The notes: generated by a model from the sequence alone, not told the origin. 64,000 nt of DNA from Prevotella sp. UBA2725 (GCA_002353825.1 DEKJ01000006.1:18754-82753); one strand, 5' to 3'. Positions 34,897 through 43,687 are shown, counted from the stretch's first letter. A program made the numbers and translations.

Positions 34897-36027
34897 TTAG
34901 TTAAGCCTCCGCAGCCACATGGCAAAGAATCGGTCGTAGACGATATAGCCATTCTCATCATGGAAAAGCCTCTCCTGACTGATGAGAGATTGAAGGGCCT
35001 GCCTTGTTGAGCTCAGTGCCGGAAGATGGTATTTTAGCATGAAGTCTTTACTCATCGGTGCTTTTACCCGACCTTCTTTAGCAATGGCTGTCAAGACGCG
35101 TGCCTGATTCTCCGTAAGCTCCTGATAGAGGGCGGAGAAACTGATACTCCATCGCTGAAGCAATTGATTAAGGGCTTGGTTTATATCTTCTCTCTCGAGT
35201 CTCGATTCGGGATACTCATAAAGCTGGTGAAGAATCTCTTGGACATACCAGGTCTGACCATCTACCAATGAATAAAGATAGTGAAAGTTGTCTTCTGTGA
35301 ATTGCTTGCCTTGCTTGGATAAAAAGTGATTGGCGAAGGCGCGATATTTCTCCTCGTTGATCACATTGAGCGTCATCATTTGTGAAGCGAGATAGAAAGG
35401 ATGTTTCTCGGAGAGAAAAATGTCAGTCATGAGATGTTGCCGGCTCCCGGAAAAGATGAACCAGGCGTTAGGCACAAACTGGATCATGGAGCGTAGCAAT
35501 GCTTCCGTGCCTTTCTCCGGATATTCGAGTATCTGCTGAAACTCATCGAAAGCAATATAGCAGCGCTTACCTGATTTCGCAATATACTGAAAAGTTTGCT
35601 CTATTGTGCTCTTCTCTTGCGTGGGTTGAATGTCAATGGAGAAGGATGGCTCACCCGTCAGTTCATCAAAGCTCATGGTGGGGCGTATGCCTTTTAAAAA
35701 TTGTGTGGCTTTTCGCAATGCATTTTGTGCATTGCTGTCCATAGCACGAATGACGCGAGTAGCAAAAGTCTCTGCAAGGTCAGCCTGATTCTTTGTATGA
35801 AGAATATCAATATATATACAGATGCTGTCGGGCTCCTTGCTCCTCATTTGTTCAAAGACATGTTGGATAAGGCCCGACTTGCCCAGTCGGCGCGGAGCGA
35901 TAAGTGCAATGTTACTTTCATTGTGCAGGTCACGGATGATCTCTTCTGTCTCTTTCTCACGGTCGCAGAAATACTCAGCCCCTTTATATCCGTATTCCAC
36001 AAATGGGTTGTTTAGCTGTTTTGTCAT
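34897..36027 (-). CDS. P-loop ATPase of the archaeal-ATPase/STAND-like family
   Basis: This 376-residue protein has Walker A APRRLGKSG at about 44-52, Walker B CYIAFDEF with the DE pair near 161, and a C-terminal winged-helix-like part (KDFMLKYHLPALSSTRQALQSLI). The N-terminal NPFVEYGYKGAEYFCDREKE is the recurring start of a family abundant in Bacteroidales, annotated as ATP-binding protein or ATPase_2. The function of these proteins is not established, and they may couple ATP hydrolysis to a DNA- or protein-binding switch. There is no nuclease domain and no partner gene beside it. It is a single gene upstream of purL on the same strand. Confidence 0.8.
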   Translation of the reverse strand: MTKQLNNPFVEYGYKGAEYFCDREKETEEIIRDLHNESNIALIAPRRLGKSGLIQHVFEQMRSKEPDSICIYIDILHTKNQADLAETFATRVIRAMDSNAQNALRKATQFLKGIRPTMSFDELTGEPSFSIDIQPTQEKSTIEQTFQYIAKSGKRCYIAFDEFQQILEYPEKGTEALLRSMIQFVPNAWFIFSGSRQHLMTDIFLSEKHPFYLASQMMTLNVINEEKYRAFANHFLSKQGKQFTEDNFHYLYSLVDGQTWYVQEILHQLYEYPESRLEREDINQALNQLLQRWSISFSALYQELTENQARVLTAIAKEGRVKAPMSKDFMLKYHLPALSSTRQALQSLISQERLFHDENGYIVYDRFFAMWLRRLN

Positions 36028-36251
36028 ATCACTTCATCTTTTACGCTTCATAATTTATGAAGTGCAAGTTACGAAATATATTTGAGCTATCAAAACAATT
36101 GCATTTCTTTTTGTGCTTTTTTATAATAAGCTCGTGTAAGATGTTGGTAGCATGTCGTGAAAGGTCGTGAAAAGTCGATGCGGAAAGTCGTTGCTGAGGT
36201 TAAATAAGCCTAAAACATTGTGACTTCCTTGCTCTTCACGCGTCTTATTAG

Positions 36252-36259
36252 TAAATTTG
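36252..36259 (+). promoter_or_regulatory. -7 box TAAATTTG for the OmpA-type gene
   Basis: This exact TAnnTTTG match is 62 bp before the start codon. The 294-bp region from 36028 to 36321 holds nothing else that I recognise. Confidence 0.6.
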
Positions 36260-36321
36260 AACACGGAAAGAACGCGAAACAATAGAATATTGTAAGGAAT
36301 AAGAAACAAAAACTAAGTAAT

Positions 36322-37176
36322 ATGAAGAAGACAATTTTATTTGTAATGGTTGCCGGTGCACTGCTCGCTACAAGTTGCGCCAGCAAGAAAGACTTGGTCA
36401 ACTGCCAGAACGAGAACCGTGAGTTGACCAACAACTATCAGGATGCGAAGGAGAAGCTCGCTGCTGCCAACTCGCGTGTGGCAAGTCTCGAGGATCAGCT
36501 CGCTCAGCAGAAGAAGGACAACGAGGCGCTGCAGAAGAATCTCAGCCAGAGTTTGACGAACGCCAACTCCAACAACATCAACATCTCTAAGCTAGTCGAT
36601 CAGATCAACGAGTCGAACCAGTACATCCGTCACCTCGTGGAGGTCAAGAGTAAGAGCGACTCTCTGAACATGGTGCTTACGAACAACCTCACACGCTCAC
36701 TGTCTAAGGAGGAGATGAAAGAGGTGGATGTGCAGGTGCTGAAAGGCGTCGTTTACATCTCGCTGGCCGACAACATGCTCTACAAGAGTGGTTCTTATGA
36801 GATCAACGACCGTGCTGAAGAGACTCTGTCGAAGATCGCTAAGATCATCACTGACTATAAGGACTACGATGTGCTCATCGAGGGTAACACCGATAACGTG
36901 CCTGTCAATACTTCTGCTCCGAGCATGAAGAACATCCGCAACAACTGGGATCTGTCTGCACTCCGTGCAAGCTCTGTGGTGCAGTATCTTATCGATCACT
37001 TCAACGTTTCTCCTAAGCGTCTCACAGCCGGTGGTCGTGGTGAGTTCAACCCGCTTGTGAGCAACGACACAGCGCTCGGCCGTCAGCGTAACCGTCGTAC
37101 GCAGATCATCATCACGCCGAAGCTCGATCAGTTCATGGATCTCATCGACAAGGCTCCGGAAGAGAGCAGCAAGTAA
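36322..37176 (+). CDS. OmpA-family peptidoglycan-binding lipoprotein
   Basis: This 284-residue protein has a lipoprotein signal with the cysteine at residue 19 (LLATSCASK), a coiled coil from about 25 to 110 rich in K, E, N and Q, and a C-terminal OmpA domain. The domain shows VLIEGNTDNVPVNT, the arginine-bearing NWDLSALRASSVVQYL, and RLTAGGRGEFNP...GRQRNRRTQIIITPK, the peptidoglycan-binding motif. It probably tethers the outer membrane to the cell wall. The coiled coil could reach across the periplasm. The hairpin at 37235-37275 may end its transcript. Confidence 0.92.
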   Translation: MKKTILFVMVAGALLATSCASKKDLVNCQNENRELTNNYQDAKEKLAAANSRVASLEDQLAQQKKDNEALQKNLSQSLTNANSNNINISKLVDQINESNQYIRHLVEVKSKSDSLNMVLTNNLTRSLSKEEMKEVDVQVLKGVVYISLADNMLYKSGSYEINDRAEETLSKIAKIITDYKDYDVLIEGNTDNVPVNTSAPSMKNIRNNWDLSALRASSVVQYLIDHFNVSPKRLTAGGRGEFNPLVSNDTALGRQRNRRTQIIITPKLDQFMDLIDKAPEESSK

Positions 37177-37234
37177 TAGACTTAAATATTTTGGGGTATC
37201 AAGTGCATCATAGACTTTGATACGTCAAATAATA

Positions 37235-37275
37235 GAAATGGCCGTGCGATTCAACCGAAATCGTACGGCCATTTC
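37235..37275. terminator. Long hairpin after the OmpA-type gene
   Basis: GAAATGGCCGTGCGATT and AATCGTACGGCCATTTC pair with one mismatch around about seven bases. It lies about 60 bp after the stop and 215 bp before nosZ. A T-rich run follows only loosely, so it is a likely but not classical terminator. Confidence 0.65.
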
Positions 37276-37356
37276 ATCGTTATCGGAGGTCGATTCCAAT
37301 AGAATCGTTCTTCAACTCTGTAAAAACCGTTTCTTTTATATTACTTTAACTGAAAA

Positions 37357-37374
37357 GGGTAACAAATGTGACCC
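37357..37374. promoter_or_regulatory. CRP/FNR-type dyad upstream of nosZ
   Basis: GGGTAAC-AAAT-GTGACCC has arms that match in six of seven bases around four bases, the geometry of CRP/FNR-family sites. Its centre lies about 40-45 bp upstream of the transcription start predicted from the TAACTTTG box at 37396-37403, where class II activators bind. NO- or oxygen-responsive regulators of this family control nitrogen-oxide genes in Bacteroidetes. The specific protein is not in the window. Confidence 0.6.
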
Positions 37375-37395
37375 TTATACGTTTGTTCATAATGC

Positions 37396-37403
37396 TAACT
37401 TTG
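37396..37403 (+). promoter_or_regulatory. -7 box TAACTTTG for the nos operon
   Basis: This exact TAnnTTTG match is 49 bp before the nosZ ATG. There is no TTTG at the -33 position, as expected for an activator-dependent promoter. Confidence 0.7.
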
Positions 37404-37452
37404 CAACGTATATATGACAATCGCATACATCCATTATATTAAATATTAGCTT

Positions 37453-39489
37453 ATGAACAAGAATCTCACAGTCGCACTTGCTTGTGCCCTTGCGGTAGGA
37501 GCAACCTTTTCTTCCTGTAAGATGAAGAAAGGCGGTCACATCGCTGTTGATGATGACGCGGCAAAGAAAGTGTACGTGGCTCCCGGTCACTACGACGAGT
37601 TCTATGACTTCGTTTCCGGTGGCTTCTCCGGCCAGGTGGCTGTCTACGGCCTTCCTTCCGGTCGTCTTATCAAGGTCATCCCTGTCTTCTCGCAGAATGC
37701 GGAGAACGGCTACGGCTACGATGAGAACACCAAACCTCTGTTGATGACTTCCTTCGGCTTCGTGCCATGGGGCGACGCTCACCATACACAGCTCTCTGAG
37801 ACTGACGCTATGTACGATGGCCGTTGGGCTTTCATCAACGAGAATAATACCCCGCGTATCGCTCGTATTGACCTTAAGCGCTTCCAGACTGCTGAGATTA
37901 TTGAGGTGCCTAACACCGGCGGTGATCACGCTTCTCCGTTCATCACTTGCAACACTGAGTATGTCGTTGCCGGCTCACGCTTCTCCGTTCCTTTCGACTT
38001 TGAGAACGGCGATGTACCTATCAAGGATTACAAGAAGGACTTCCGCGGCACCGTTTCTTATATTAAGGTGGACAAGAATACAGGCCACATGAGCCTCGAC
38101 TTCCAGCTCGCCCTTCCACCTTTCAACTATGACCTGAGCCACAGCGGTAAGGGCCCATCAGCTGACTGGAGCTTCTTCACTTGCTATAACACCGAAGAGG
38201 CTCACTCCATGCTTGAGGTCAACGCCAGCCAGAACGACAAGGACTATATCCTCGCCATCAACTGGAAGAAGGCTGCTGAACATGCAGCTAAGGGTGACTT
38301 CGTCATAAAGAATGCCAAGTATGCACACAACGTGATGGACTTCGCCAAGAACCAGGCTACTTCTGAGATCCTTAATCAGGTGAAGATGATCGATACCAAG
38401 AAGTACCACGACTTCCTCTATTTCATCCCTTGTCCGAAGTCGCCTCACGGCGTCGATGTTGATCCGACAGGTGAGTACATCGTTGGCAACGGTAAACTCT
38501 CTGCTAACCTTCCCGTGTTCAGCTTCTCCAAGATTCAGGAAGCAATTAAAAACAAGCAGTTTGACGGTGAGGTTGAAGGCATTCCTGTTATCAAATACGA
38601 GGCAGCGCTCCATGGCGAGGTTCAGTCTCCGGGTCTCGGCTCGCTCCATACCGAGTTTGATGCTGATGGCAATGCTTACACGAGCTTCTTCATCTCTTCT
38701 GAAATCGTGAAGTGGAACCTTAAGACTTGTCAGATTGAGGATCGCATTCCTACCTATTATAGTGTTGGCCACCTCTCAGTGCTTGGCGCTGATACTAAGA
38801 AGCCTTACGGTAAGTACATGGTTGCTTACAACAAGATCACGAAGGACTGCTTCCTCCCCACTGGTCCCGAGCTCTGCCAGGCTGCTCAGCTCTATGACAT
38901 CAGCGGTAAGAAGATGAAGCTCATCCTTGAGTTCCCGCTGATCGGCGAGCCTCATTATGCTTCTGCTATCGCAGCTGATATGTTGAAGCCTAACTCGATT
39001 CAGTTCACTCGTCTCTCAGAAAACAAGAATCCTTATAAGATCAGTTCGGCTCAGGAGGGTCGCGTTGAGCGTCATGGCAATCGTGTGGACGTCTATATCG
39101 CAGCTATCCGCAGTCGTCTTGTACCTGACAATATCGAAGGCATCAAGATGGGTGATGAGGTCTACTTCCATGTGACCAACATCGAGCAGGAATGGGATAT
39201 CCCGCACGGCTTCGCTATCAAGGGCATGAATAACGGTGAGCTCCTCGTTATGCCGGGTGAGACTTGCACGCTAAAATATATCCCGAACCGTGTCGGTATT
39301 CTCCCGATGTACTGCACCGACTTCTGCAGTGCTCTCCACCAGGAGATGCAAGGTTACATTCGCGTAAGTCCGGCCGGAAGCAATACGCCTATCAAGTTCA
39401 CTATCGACGACAAGCTGCCGAAGGACTTCAAGGTTTCTAAGCCTACAACACAGGCCGGAGCAGCAAAGACTGGACACGACAGAAAGTAA
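37453..39489 (+). CDS. nosZ: Nitrous oxide reductase, clade II (Sec-type) NosZ
   Basis: NosZ reduces nitrous oxide to dinitrogen in the periplasm and is the only dedicated biological N2O sink. The 678-residue protein has a Sec/lipoprotein-type signal with Cys22 (FSSCKMKK) and no twin-arginine motif, the mark of clade II. The seven-bladed propeller carries CuZ ligands, including DAHHTQLSE at about 96-104. The C-terminal cupredoxin domain has CuA ligands in CTDFCSALHQEM at about 620-631 (C-x3-C-x3-H-x2-M). All metal ligands seem present, so the enzyme is probably active. It heads an operon with nosB-like, nosL, nosD, nosF and nosY genes. A 22-bp repeat array separates it from the next gene. Confidence 0.97.
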   Translation: MNKNLTVALACALAVGATFSSCKMKKGGHIAVDDDAAKKVYVAPGHYDEFYDFVSGGFSGQVAVYGLPSGRLIKVIPVFSQNAENGYGYDENTKPLLMTSFGFVPWGDAHHTQLSETDAMYDGRWAFINENNTPRIARIDLKRFQTAEIIEVPNTGGDHASPFITCNTEYVVAGSRFSVPFDFENGDVPIKDYKKDFRGTVSYIKVDKNTGHMSLDFQLALPPFNYDLSHSGKGPSADWSFFTCYNTEEAHSMLEVNASQNDKDYILAINWKKAAEHAAKGDFVIKNAKYAHNVMDFAKNQATSEILNQVKMIDTKKYHDFLYFIPCPKSPHGVDVDPTGEYIVGNGKLSANLPVFSFSKIQEAIKNKQFDGEVEGIPVIKYEAALHGEVQSPGLGSLHTEFDADGNAYTSFFISSEIVKWNLKTCQIEDRIPTYYSVGHLSVLGADTKKPYGKYMVAYNKITKDCFLPTGPELCQAAQLYDISGKKMKLILEFPLIGEPHYASAIAADMLKPNSIQFTRLSENKNPYKISSAQEGRVERHGNRVDVYIAAIRSRLVPDNIEGIKMGDEVYFHVTNIEQEWDIPHGFAIKGMNNGELLVMPGETCTLKYIPNRVGILPMYCTDFCSALHQEMQGYIRVSPAGSNTPIKFTIDDKLPKDFKVSKPTTQAGAAKTGHDRK

Positions 39490-39521
39490 TTGATTTCCTG
39501 TTAATTGCGTGTACCCATCCG

Positions 39522-39609
39522 TCGTGACGGGAACGCGACGCATATGTGGCGGAAACGCGTCACATATGTGTCGGAAACGCGACGCATATGTGTCGGAAAC
39601 ACGACGCAT
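39522..39609. repeat. 22-bp-period tandem array 3 (four units) inside the nos operon
   Basis: Units are at 39522-39543, 39544-39565, 39566-39587 and 39588-39609. Each contains GTGTCGGAAACGCGACGCAT or a close form, and each junction carries the near-palindrome GACGCATATGTGTC. The array begins 33 bp after the nosZ stop and ends 37 bp before the next gene. Confidence 0.92.
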
Positions 39610-39646
39610 TTGAGGCGTGATCACATTTCATAATTCAATAAAAATC

Positions 39647-40267
39647 ATGACATTAGATTTCAAAGGAAAAATAAGCAAGATGAGCGCTATCCTGCTCATC
39701 GTGGCAGCTATCCTTACAGGTATAGCAGCTTTCACCTCACTGTGGCGCATTGACATCGCCGCACCGCAGTATCCTGAGGGTATGGTGATGTATATTGGTG
39801 GACTGAAAGGCGTCGATGGTGGCGAGGATGGCATTGACCTTGAGAAGATCAATGAGCTCAACCACTATGTCGGTATGGCTCAGATTCATCCGGGTGACTT
39901 CTGGGAGTTCTCCGTGTTACCTTACGTGCTCCTCGCTTTCGCCGTATTCTTCCTCGTTGCAGCTATTGCTCGCAAGAAAGGAATCTCCATCGCTGCGCTG
40001 ATCTGCTTCGGCATCTTCGGTGTCTTAGGCTTCATCGACTTCTACCATTGGACTTACGTTTATGGTCATAACCTTGATCCGACGGCTCCTATCAAGGTGC
40101 CGGGCATGGCTTATCAGCCGCCTATCATCGGTGTGAAGCAATTGTTGAACATGACCGTGATGTCGCAGCCTGACCTTGGTGGTTATCTGCTCGTTGTCTC
40201 TGGCTTACTGGTCGCTTTCGTAGTATTCAAGGAGATTGGTGTGCTTGCTGGTAAGAAAAAGGCTTGA
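39647..40267 (+). CDS. nos-cluster integral membrane protein (NosB-like)
   Basis: This 206-residue protein has about four membrane helices: near 12-32 (SAILLIVAAILTGIAAF), 90-108 (VLPYVLLAFAVFFLVAAIA), 113-130 and 180-197. Polar loops between them hold NHYVGMAQIHPGDFWEFS and FYHWTYVYGHNLDP, with several His and Met residues. Clade II nos clusters commonly have a membrane protein called NosB directly after nosZ. It is thought to help electron transfer or maturation, but its role is unproven. I assign the name by position and type only. ATG at 39647 follows the repeat array, and an upstream in-frame start would lie in the array edge. Confidence 0.8.
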   Translation: MTLDFKGKISKMSAILLIVAAILTGIAAFTSLWRIDIAAPQYPEGMVMYIGGLKGVDGGEDGIDLEKINELNHYVGMAQIHPGDFWEFSVLPYVLLAFAVFFLVAAIARKKGISIAALICFGIFGVLGFIDFYHWTYVYGHNLDPTAPIKVPGMAYQPPIIGVKQLLNMTVMSQPDLGGYLLVVSGLLVAFVVFKEIGVLAGKKKA

Positions 40268-40269
40268 TT

Positions 40270-40710
40270 ATGAGAAAGGCTATTCATTTGATAGCCTTCT
40301 CCACATTGCTGTTTGTGGCTTGTTCGGTCAACGACAAGCCACAGGCTATCAATGCAGGGGAAGACGCATGCGACAAGTGCGGCATGACCATCGAGAAGAA
40401 ACAGTTTTCCTGCGAGTATATCTCCGACAAGGGCAAATGTTTCAAGTTTGACGATGCCACCTGCCTCTTCCATTATCTGCACGATAATAATATCAGCGAT
40501 TCTACAATCGCTAAGATCTATGTGGCTGACTATGATCAGCCCGACTCACTTATTGACATACAGCGTGCCTCGCTCGTGTTGGGTGAGTTCCAGACACCGA
40601 TGAATGGTGGTGTGGCGGCTTTCAAAGATCCTGCAAAGGCCTCTAAGTTTGCCAAAGACAATAATGCTATTTTGTTAGATTCATGGGAAAGGCTCAAGAT
40701 AACCCATTAG
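40270..40710 (+). CDS. nosL: Copper chaperone lipoprotein NosL
   Basis: NosL is a periplasmic copper(I)-binding lipoprotein that supplies copper to NosD/NosF/NosY or NosZ. The 146-residue product has a lipobox with Cys18 (LLFVACS) and the conserved metal motif CDKCGMTIEKKQF. FDDATCLFHYL and the later LVLGEFQTPMNGGVAAF region also fit the family. The gene starts two bases after the nosB-like stop and overlaps nosD by 28 bp, so it belongs to the same tightly packed transcript. Confidence 0.94.
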   Translation: MRKAIHLIAFSTLLFVACSVNDKPQAINAGEDACDKCGMTIEKKQFSCEYISDKGKCFKFDDATCLFHYLHDNNISDSTIAKIYVADYDQPDSLIDIQRASLVLGEFQTPMNGGVAAFKDPAKASKFAKDNNAILLDSWERLKITH

Positions 40711-41945
40711 TTTATATAATCATAGTTTGTGTTTTTGTATTGAGAGGATCCTTCCCAGCCTCTGGCCGTGTGCTTGAGGTTGGGAAAGGGTATCCTTTCT
40801 CTTCCATCAACGAGGCTGTGAGGAAGGCGGCACCCCATGACGAGATCAGAGTGTTTGGAGGAAAGACTTACCGTGAGCATGTCATCATCAATAAACCGCT
40901 GACGATAATAGGTAAGAATTGGCCTGTCGTTGACGGAGGCTATAAGACGCATGTCCTTGAGATCCGCTCCAGCAATGTAACAGTCTCCGGTTTGAAGGTG
41001 ATGCATAGCAATCGCTCCTCAAGGCTCGACTATGCTGGCATCTTTGCTCAGAATGTGAGCAATGTGAGGATTGTCAACAATATCCTCAAAGACAACATGT
41101 TCTCCATTATGCTCCAGCAGACGAGTCTTTGCGCTGTGGAGCATAATCAAGTGGAGAGCAATATCACGGAAAACGCTATCATGGGAAGTGGCATCCATTG
41201 CTGGAAAGGCTATGGATTGAGAGTCACAGACAACAAGGTGGGCCATCATCGCGATGGTATCTATCTCGAGTTCTGCGAGCATTCATATATAGCTCGCAAC
41301 ACAATCAATGGCTGTGAGCGCTATGGCCTTCACTTCATGTTCTCCCATTTCAATACATATATGTACAATATCTTCCGTCATAACCGTGCAGGTGTGGCGG
41401 TGATGTACACGCACAATGTAACGATGCTGAAGAATGTTTTCGAGGATAACCAAGGCACGAGCAGCTATGGACTGCTCATTAAAGAATTACAGTATGCGCG
41501 TATTCAGGGTAACATTTTCCGACGCAACACCGTGGGGTTGATGATTGACGGAGGACAGGACCTGCTCGTCAAGCGCAACGAGATACGCGACTGTGGATGG
41601 GGCGTGCGCCTTGTCTCAGGAAGCAGCAACGATACTATCGTGCGAAACAACTTCATCGGAAATACGTTCGACATGGCGACGAACAAAAGCTATAACGGAA
41701 ATGTTGTGGAAAGCAACTACTGGGATAAATACGACGGCTACGATATTGACCACAATGGGGTGGGAGACGTGCCCTATCGGCCTTTGAGTCTCTTCGCTTC
41801 TCTGGCTGAGCAAAATACAGATGCACTGCTTTTCTTCCGCAGTTTCCTGATGAACCTGTTGGAGCAGACGGAGAAGATTATCCCTACTGTCACCCCAGAT
41901 ACTTATCAGGATCATTCGCCGCGTCTCAGACGTTGGGCTATATAA
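40683..41945 (+). CDS. nosD: NosD, periplasmic parallel beta-helix copper-insertion protein
   Basis: NosD is needed to build the copper centres of NosZ and works with the ABC pair NosFY. The 420-residue protein has an N-terminal signal (LVYIIIVCVFVLRGSFPASG), then repeated parallel beta-helix rungs such as NVRIVNNILKDNMFS, YIARNTINGCERYGLHFMFSH and NDTIVRNNFIGNTFD. It ends with YWDKYDGYDIDHNGVGDVPYRPLSL, a typical NosD sequence. The start overlaps the last 28 bp of nosL, suggesting coupled translation. Confidence 0.95.
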   Translation: MGKAQDNPLVYIIIVCVFVLRGSFPASGRVLEVGKGYPFSSINEAVRKAAPHDEIRVFGGKTYREHVIINKPLTIIGKNWPVVDGGYKTHVLEIRSSNVTVSGLKVMHSNRSSRLDYAGIFAQNVSNVRIVNNILKDNMFSIMLQQTSLCAVEHNQVESNITENAIMGSGIHCWKGYGLRVTDNKVGHHRDGIYLEFCEHSYIARNTINGCERYGLHFMFSHFNTYMYNIFRHNRAGVAVMYTHNVTMLKNVFEDNQGTSSYGLLIKELQYARIQGNIFRRNTVGLMIDGGQDLLVKRNEIRDCGWGVRLVSGSSNDTIVRNNFIGNTFDMATNKSYNGNVVESNYWDKYDGYDIDHNGVGDVPYRPLSLFASLAEQNTDALLFFRSFLMNLLEQTEKIIPTVTPDTYQDHSPRLRRWAI

Positions 41946-41958
41946 ATAGGTGTATTCA

Positions 41959-42660
41959 ATGATAGAAATCAATCATCTCAATAAATATTACGGCAAACAA
42001 CATGTGCTGAAGGACATCAGCCTCAAGCTTGATCAAGGTCAGTGTGTCGCTTTCGTGGGACCAAACGGCTGCGGTAAGACCACACTCATGAAGACGATTC
42101 TTGGACTTGTTACTCCTCAGAGTGGGGAAGTGCTGGTCGATGGCAAGAACGTAGCGACTAATCCGGAGTCGCGCTCGCAGATCGGTTTCATGCAGCAGAA
42201 CAGTAACTTCCCGGAGAACATGAGCGTAAGCGATGTCTTTAAGACGCTTATCAGTGTGCGTGGCTATCAGGGAGAACTCGATAAAGACTTGTATGAGGCT
42301 TATGGCATTGAAGAGTTCGCCGGAAAGCGAACGGGTGCTTTGTCGGGAGGAATGCGGCAGAAAGTAAACGCTGCTTTAGCCTTCCTCTTCAATCCCGATA
42401 TTCTTATTCTTGATGAGCCTACCGCTTCTCTCGACCCACTCTCAGCCAATATCCTCAAGGAGAAGATAAAGAAGGAGAAGGGCAAACTCGTGTTTATTAC
42501 CAGTCATATCCTTAGTGAACTCAATGGCATCGCTACACATATCATCTTTATGGAGGAAGGCCATATTTTGTTCTATAAGCCGGTAGAGGAACTCTTGAAA
42601 GAGACAGGCACGGAGACAACGCACGATGCGGTGATCGATTTATTGAAACAAAACAGCTAA
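41959..42660 (+). CDS. nosF: NosF, ABC transporter ATPase for NosZ maturation
   Basis: This 233-residue ATPase starts at ATG 41959 (a GTG three codons earlier is possible). Walker A GPNGCGKTT is at about 36-44. Q-loop MQQNSNFPENMSVSD, signature LSGGMRQKVNAALAF, Walker B ILILDEPTASLDP and H-loop ITSHIL follow. With NosY it forms the transporter that helps NosD mature the CuZ site, perhaps by moving a sulfur species. Its order directly after nosD and before nosY matches other nos clusters. Confidence 0.95.
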   Translation: MIEINHLNKYYGKQHVLKDISLKLDQGQCVAFVGPNGCGKTTLMKTILGLVTPQSGEVLVDGKNVATNPESRSQIGFMQQNSNFPENMSVSDVFKTLISVRGYQGELDKDLYEAYGIEEFAGKRTGALSGGMRQKVNAALAFLFNPDILILDEPTASLDPLSANILKEKIKKEKGKLVFITSHILSELNGIATHIIFMEEGHILFYKPVEELLKETGTETTHDAVIDLLKQNS

Positions 42661-42668
42661 GTAAGGAA

Positions 42669-43436
42669 ATGGGAAAGATAACACGAATCATACTCCTCGA
42701 CAACCTCAAGAATAAGGTCGTCATCTTCTATTTCGTTTTGCTTGCCCTCATGTCGTGGACAAGCATGATGCTTCAGGATAACGAGACGAAAGGCGCATTG
42801 ACTATCCTTAATGTCGTGCTTTTTATCGCCCCACTGATGTCAATGGTCTACACGGTCATCTATCTGTACGACAGTCGCGACTTCATCACGATGCTCCTCT
42901 GTCAGCCCCTTCGTCGCAAGAGTGTATGGCAGAGCTTGTATGTGGGATGCAGTGTGAGCCTGTTGGCTGCTTTCATCCTTGGAGCCGGAATTCCTATCAT
43001 CCTTTACAGTGACTTTCCTACAGCAATGGTACAGTTGCTTATGGGATGTGCAGTGACGTTAGTCTTTTGTTCGCTGGCCTTCCTTACAGCCATGCTCACC
43101 ACGGAGAAGACTCGTGGCATAGGAGCCACGCTGCTCTTGTGGCTGCTCTTCACGATGATCTACGACGCTGTGCTGCTCTTCTTCGTTTTCGTGTTCAGCG
43201 ATTATCCCATTGAGAAACCGCTCATGGGCTTGCTCATGCTTAATCCGCTTGACCTTGCGCGCTTCCAGGTCATCTTGAAGATGGATGTCTCGGCTATGAT
43301 GGGTTACAGTGGTGCGCTTTTCAAGGACTTCTTAGGTGATACTTGGGGCATTGTCGTCTCGTCCCTGCTTTTGCTGGCTTGGATCATTCTTCCTTATGCC
43401 ATCTCCCAAAGACTGTTTGGAAAGAAAGACCTCTAA
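42669..43436 (+). CDS. nosY: NosY, ABC-2 type membrane permease
   Basis: This 255-residue inner-membrane protein has about six helices (for example VVIFYFVLLALMSW, GALTILNVVLFIAPLMSMVY, VSLLAAFILGAGIPIIL). The motif YLYDSRDFITMLLCQPLRRKS follows the second helix, as in NosY proteins. It pairs with NosF. It is the last recognised gene of the operon. A TTAGGAG heptad repeat follows its stop at once. Confidence 0.93.
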   Translation: MGKITRIILLDNLKNKVVIFYFVLLALMSWTSMMLQDNETKGALTILNVVLFIAPLMSMVYTVIYLYDSRDFITMLLCQPLRRKSVWQSLYVGCSVSLLAAFILGAGIPIILYSDFPTAMVQLLMGCAVTLVFCSLAFLTAMLTTEKTRGIGATLLLWLLFTMIYDAVLLFFVFVFSDYPIEKPLMGLLMLNPLDLARFQVILKMDVSAMMGYSGALFKDFLGDTWGIVVSSLLLLAWIILPYAISQRLFGKKDL

Positions 43437-43439
43437 GAG

Positions 43440-43498
43440 AGTTAGGAGTTAGGAATTAGGAGTTTTATTGAGTTAGGAATTAGGAATTAGGAGTTAGT
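43440..43498. repeat. TTAGGAG heptad repeat after nosY
   Basis: This run of GTTAGGAG, GGAATTAGG and similar heptads starts three bases after the nosY stop. It is the same family as 29673-29764 and 20517-20550, in the orientation opposite to 20517. Confidence 0.85.
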
Positions 43499-43630
43499 AG
43501 CTATAGATTCGAAATGATACAAGATTATATATTGTAGCACGAAGGGGGAATATTGTTCGAAAAGAGAGGAGGAAGAATGCTGCCTTCTCTTTTTTCGCAT
43601 TTCCTTACAGTGTTTCTCAAACAATTGTTT

Positions 43631-43638
43631 TATCTTTG
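43631..43638 (+). promoter_or_regulatory. -7 box TATCTTTG for the small secreted protein
   Basis: This exact TAnnTTTG match is 49 bp before the ATG at 43688. Confidence 0.65.
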
Positions 43639-43687
43639 TGTCGTTGAACTTGAAAGACAATTAACTAACACTATAAACATTATTGCT

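Noticed and set aside
37453..39489. Recent horizontal transfer of the nos operon
   Set aside because: By eye, base composition and codon use match the neighbours, and there is no mobile element or tRNA at its borders. A proper codon-usage test could still change this.
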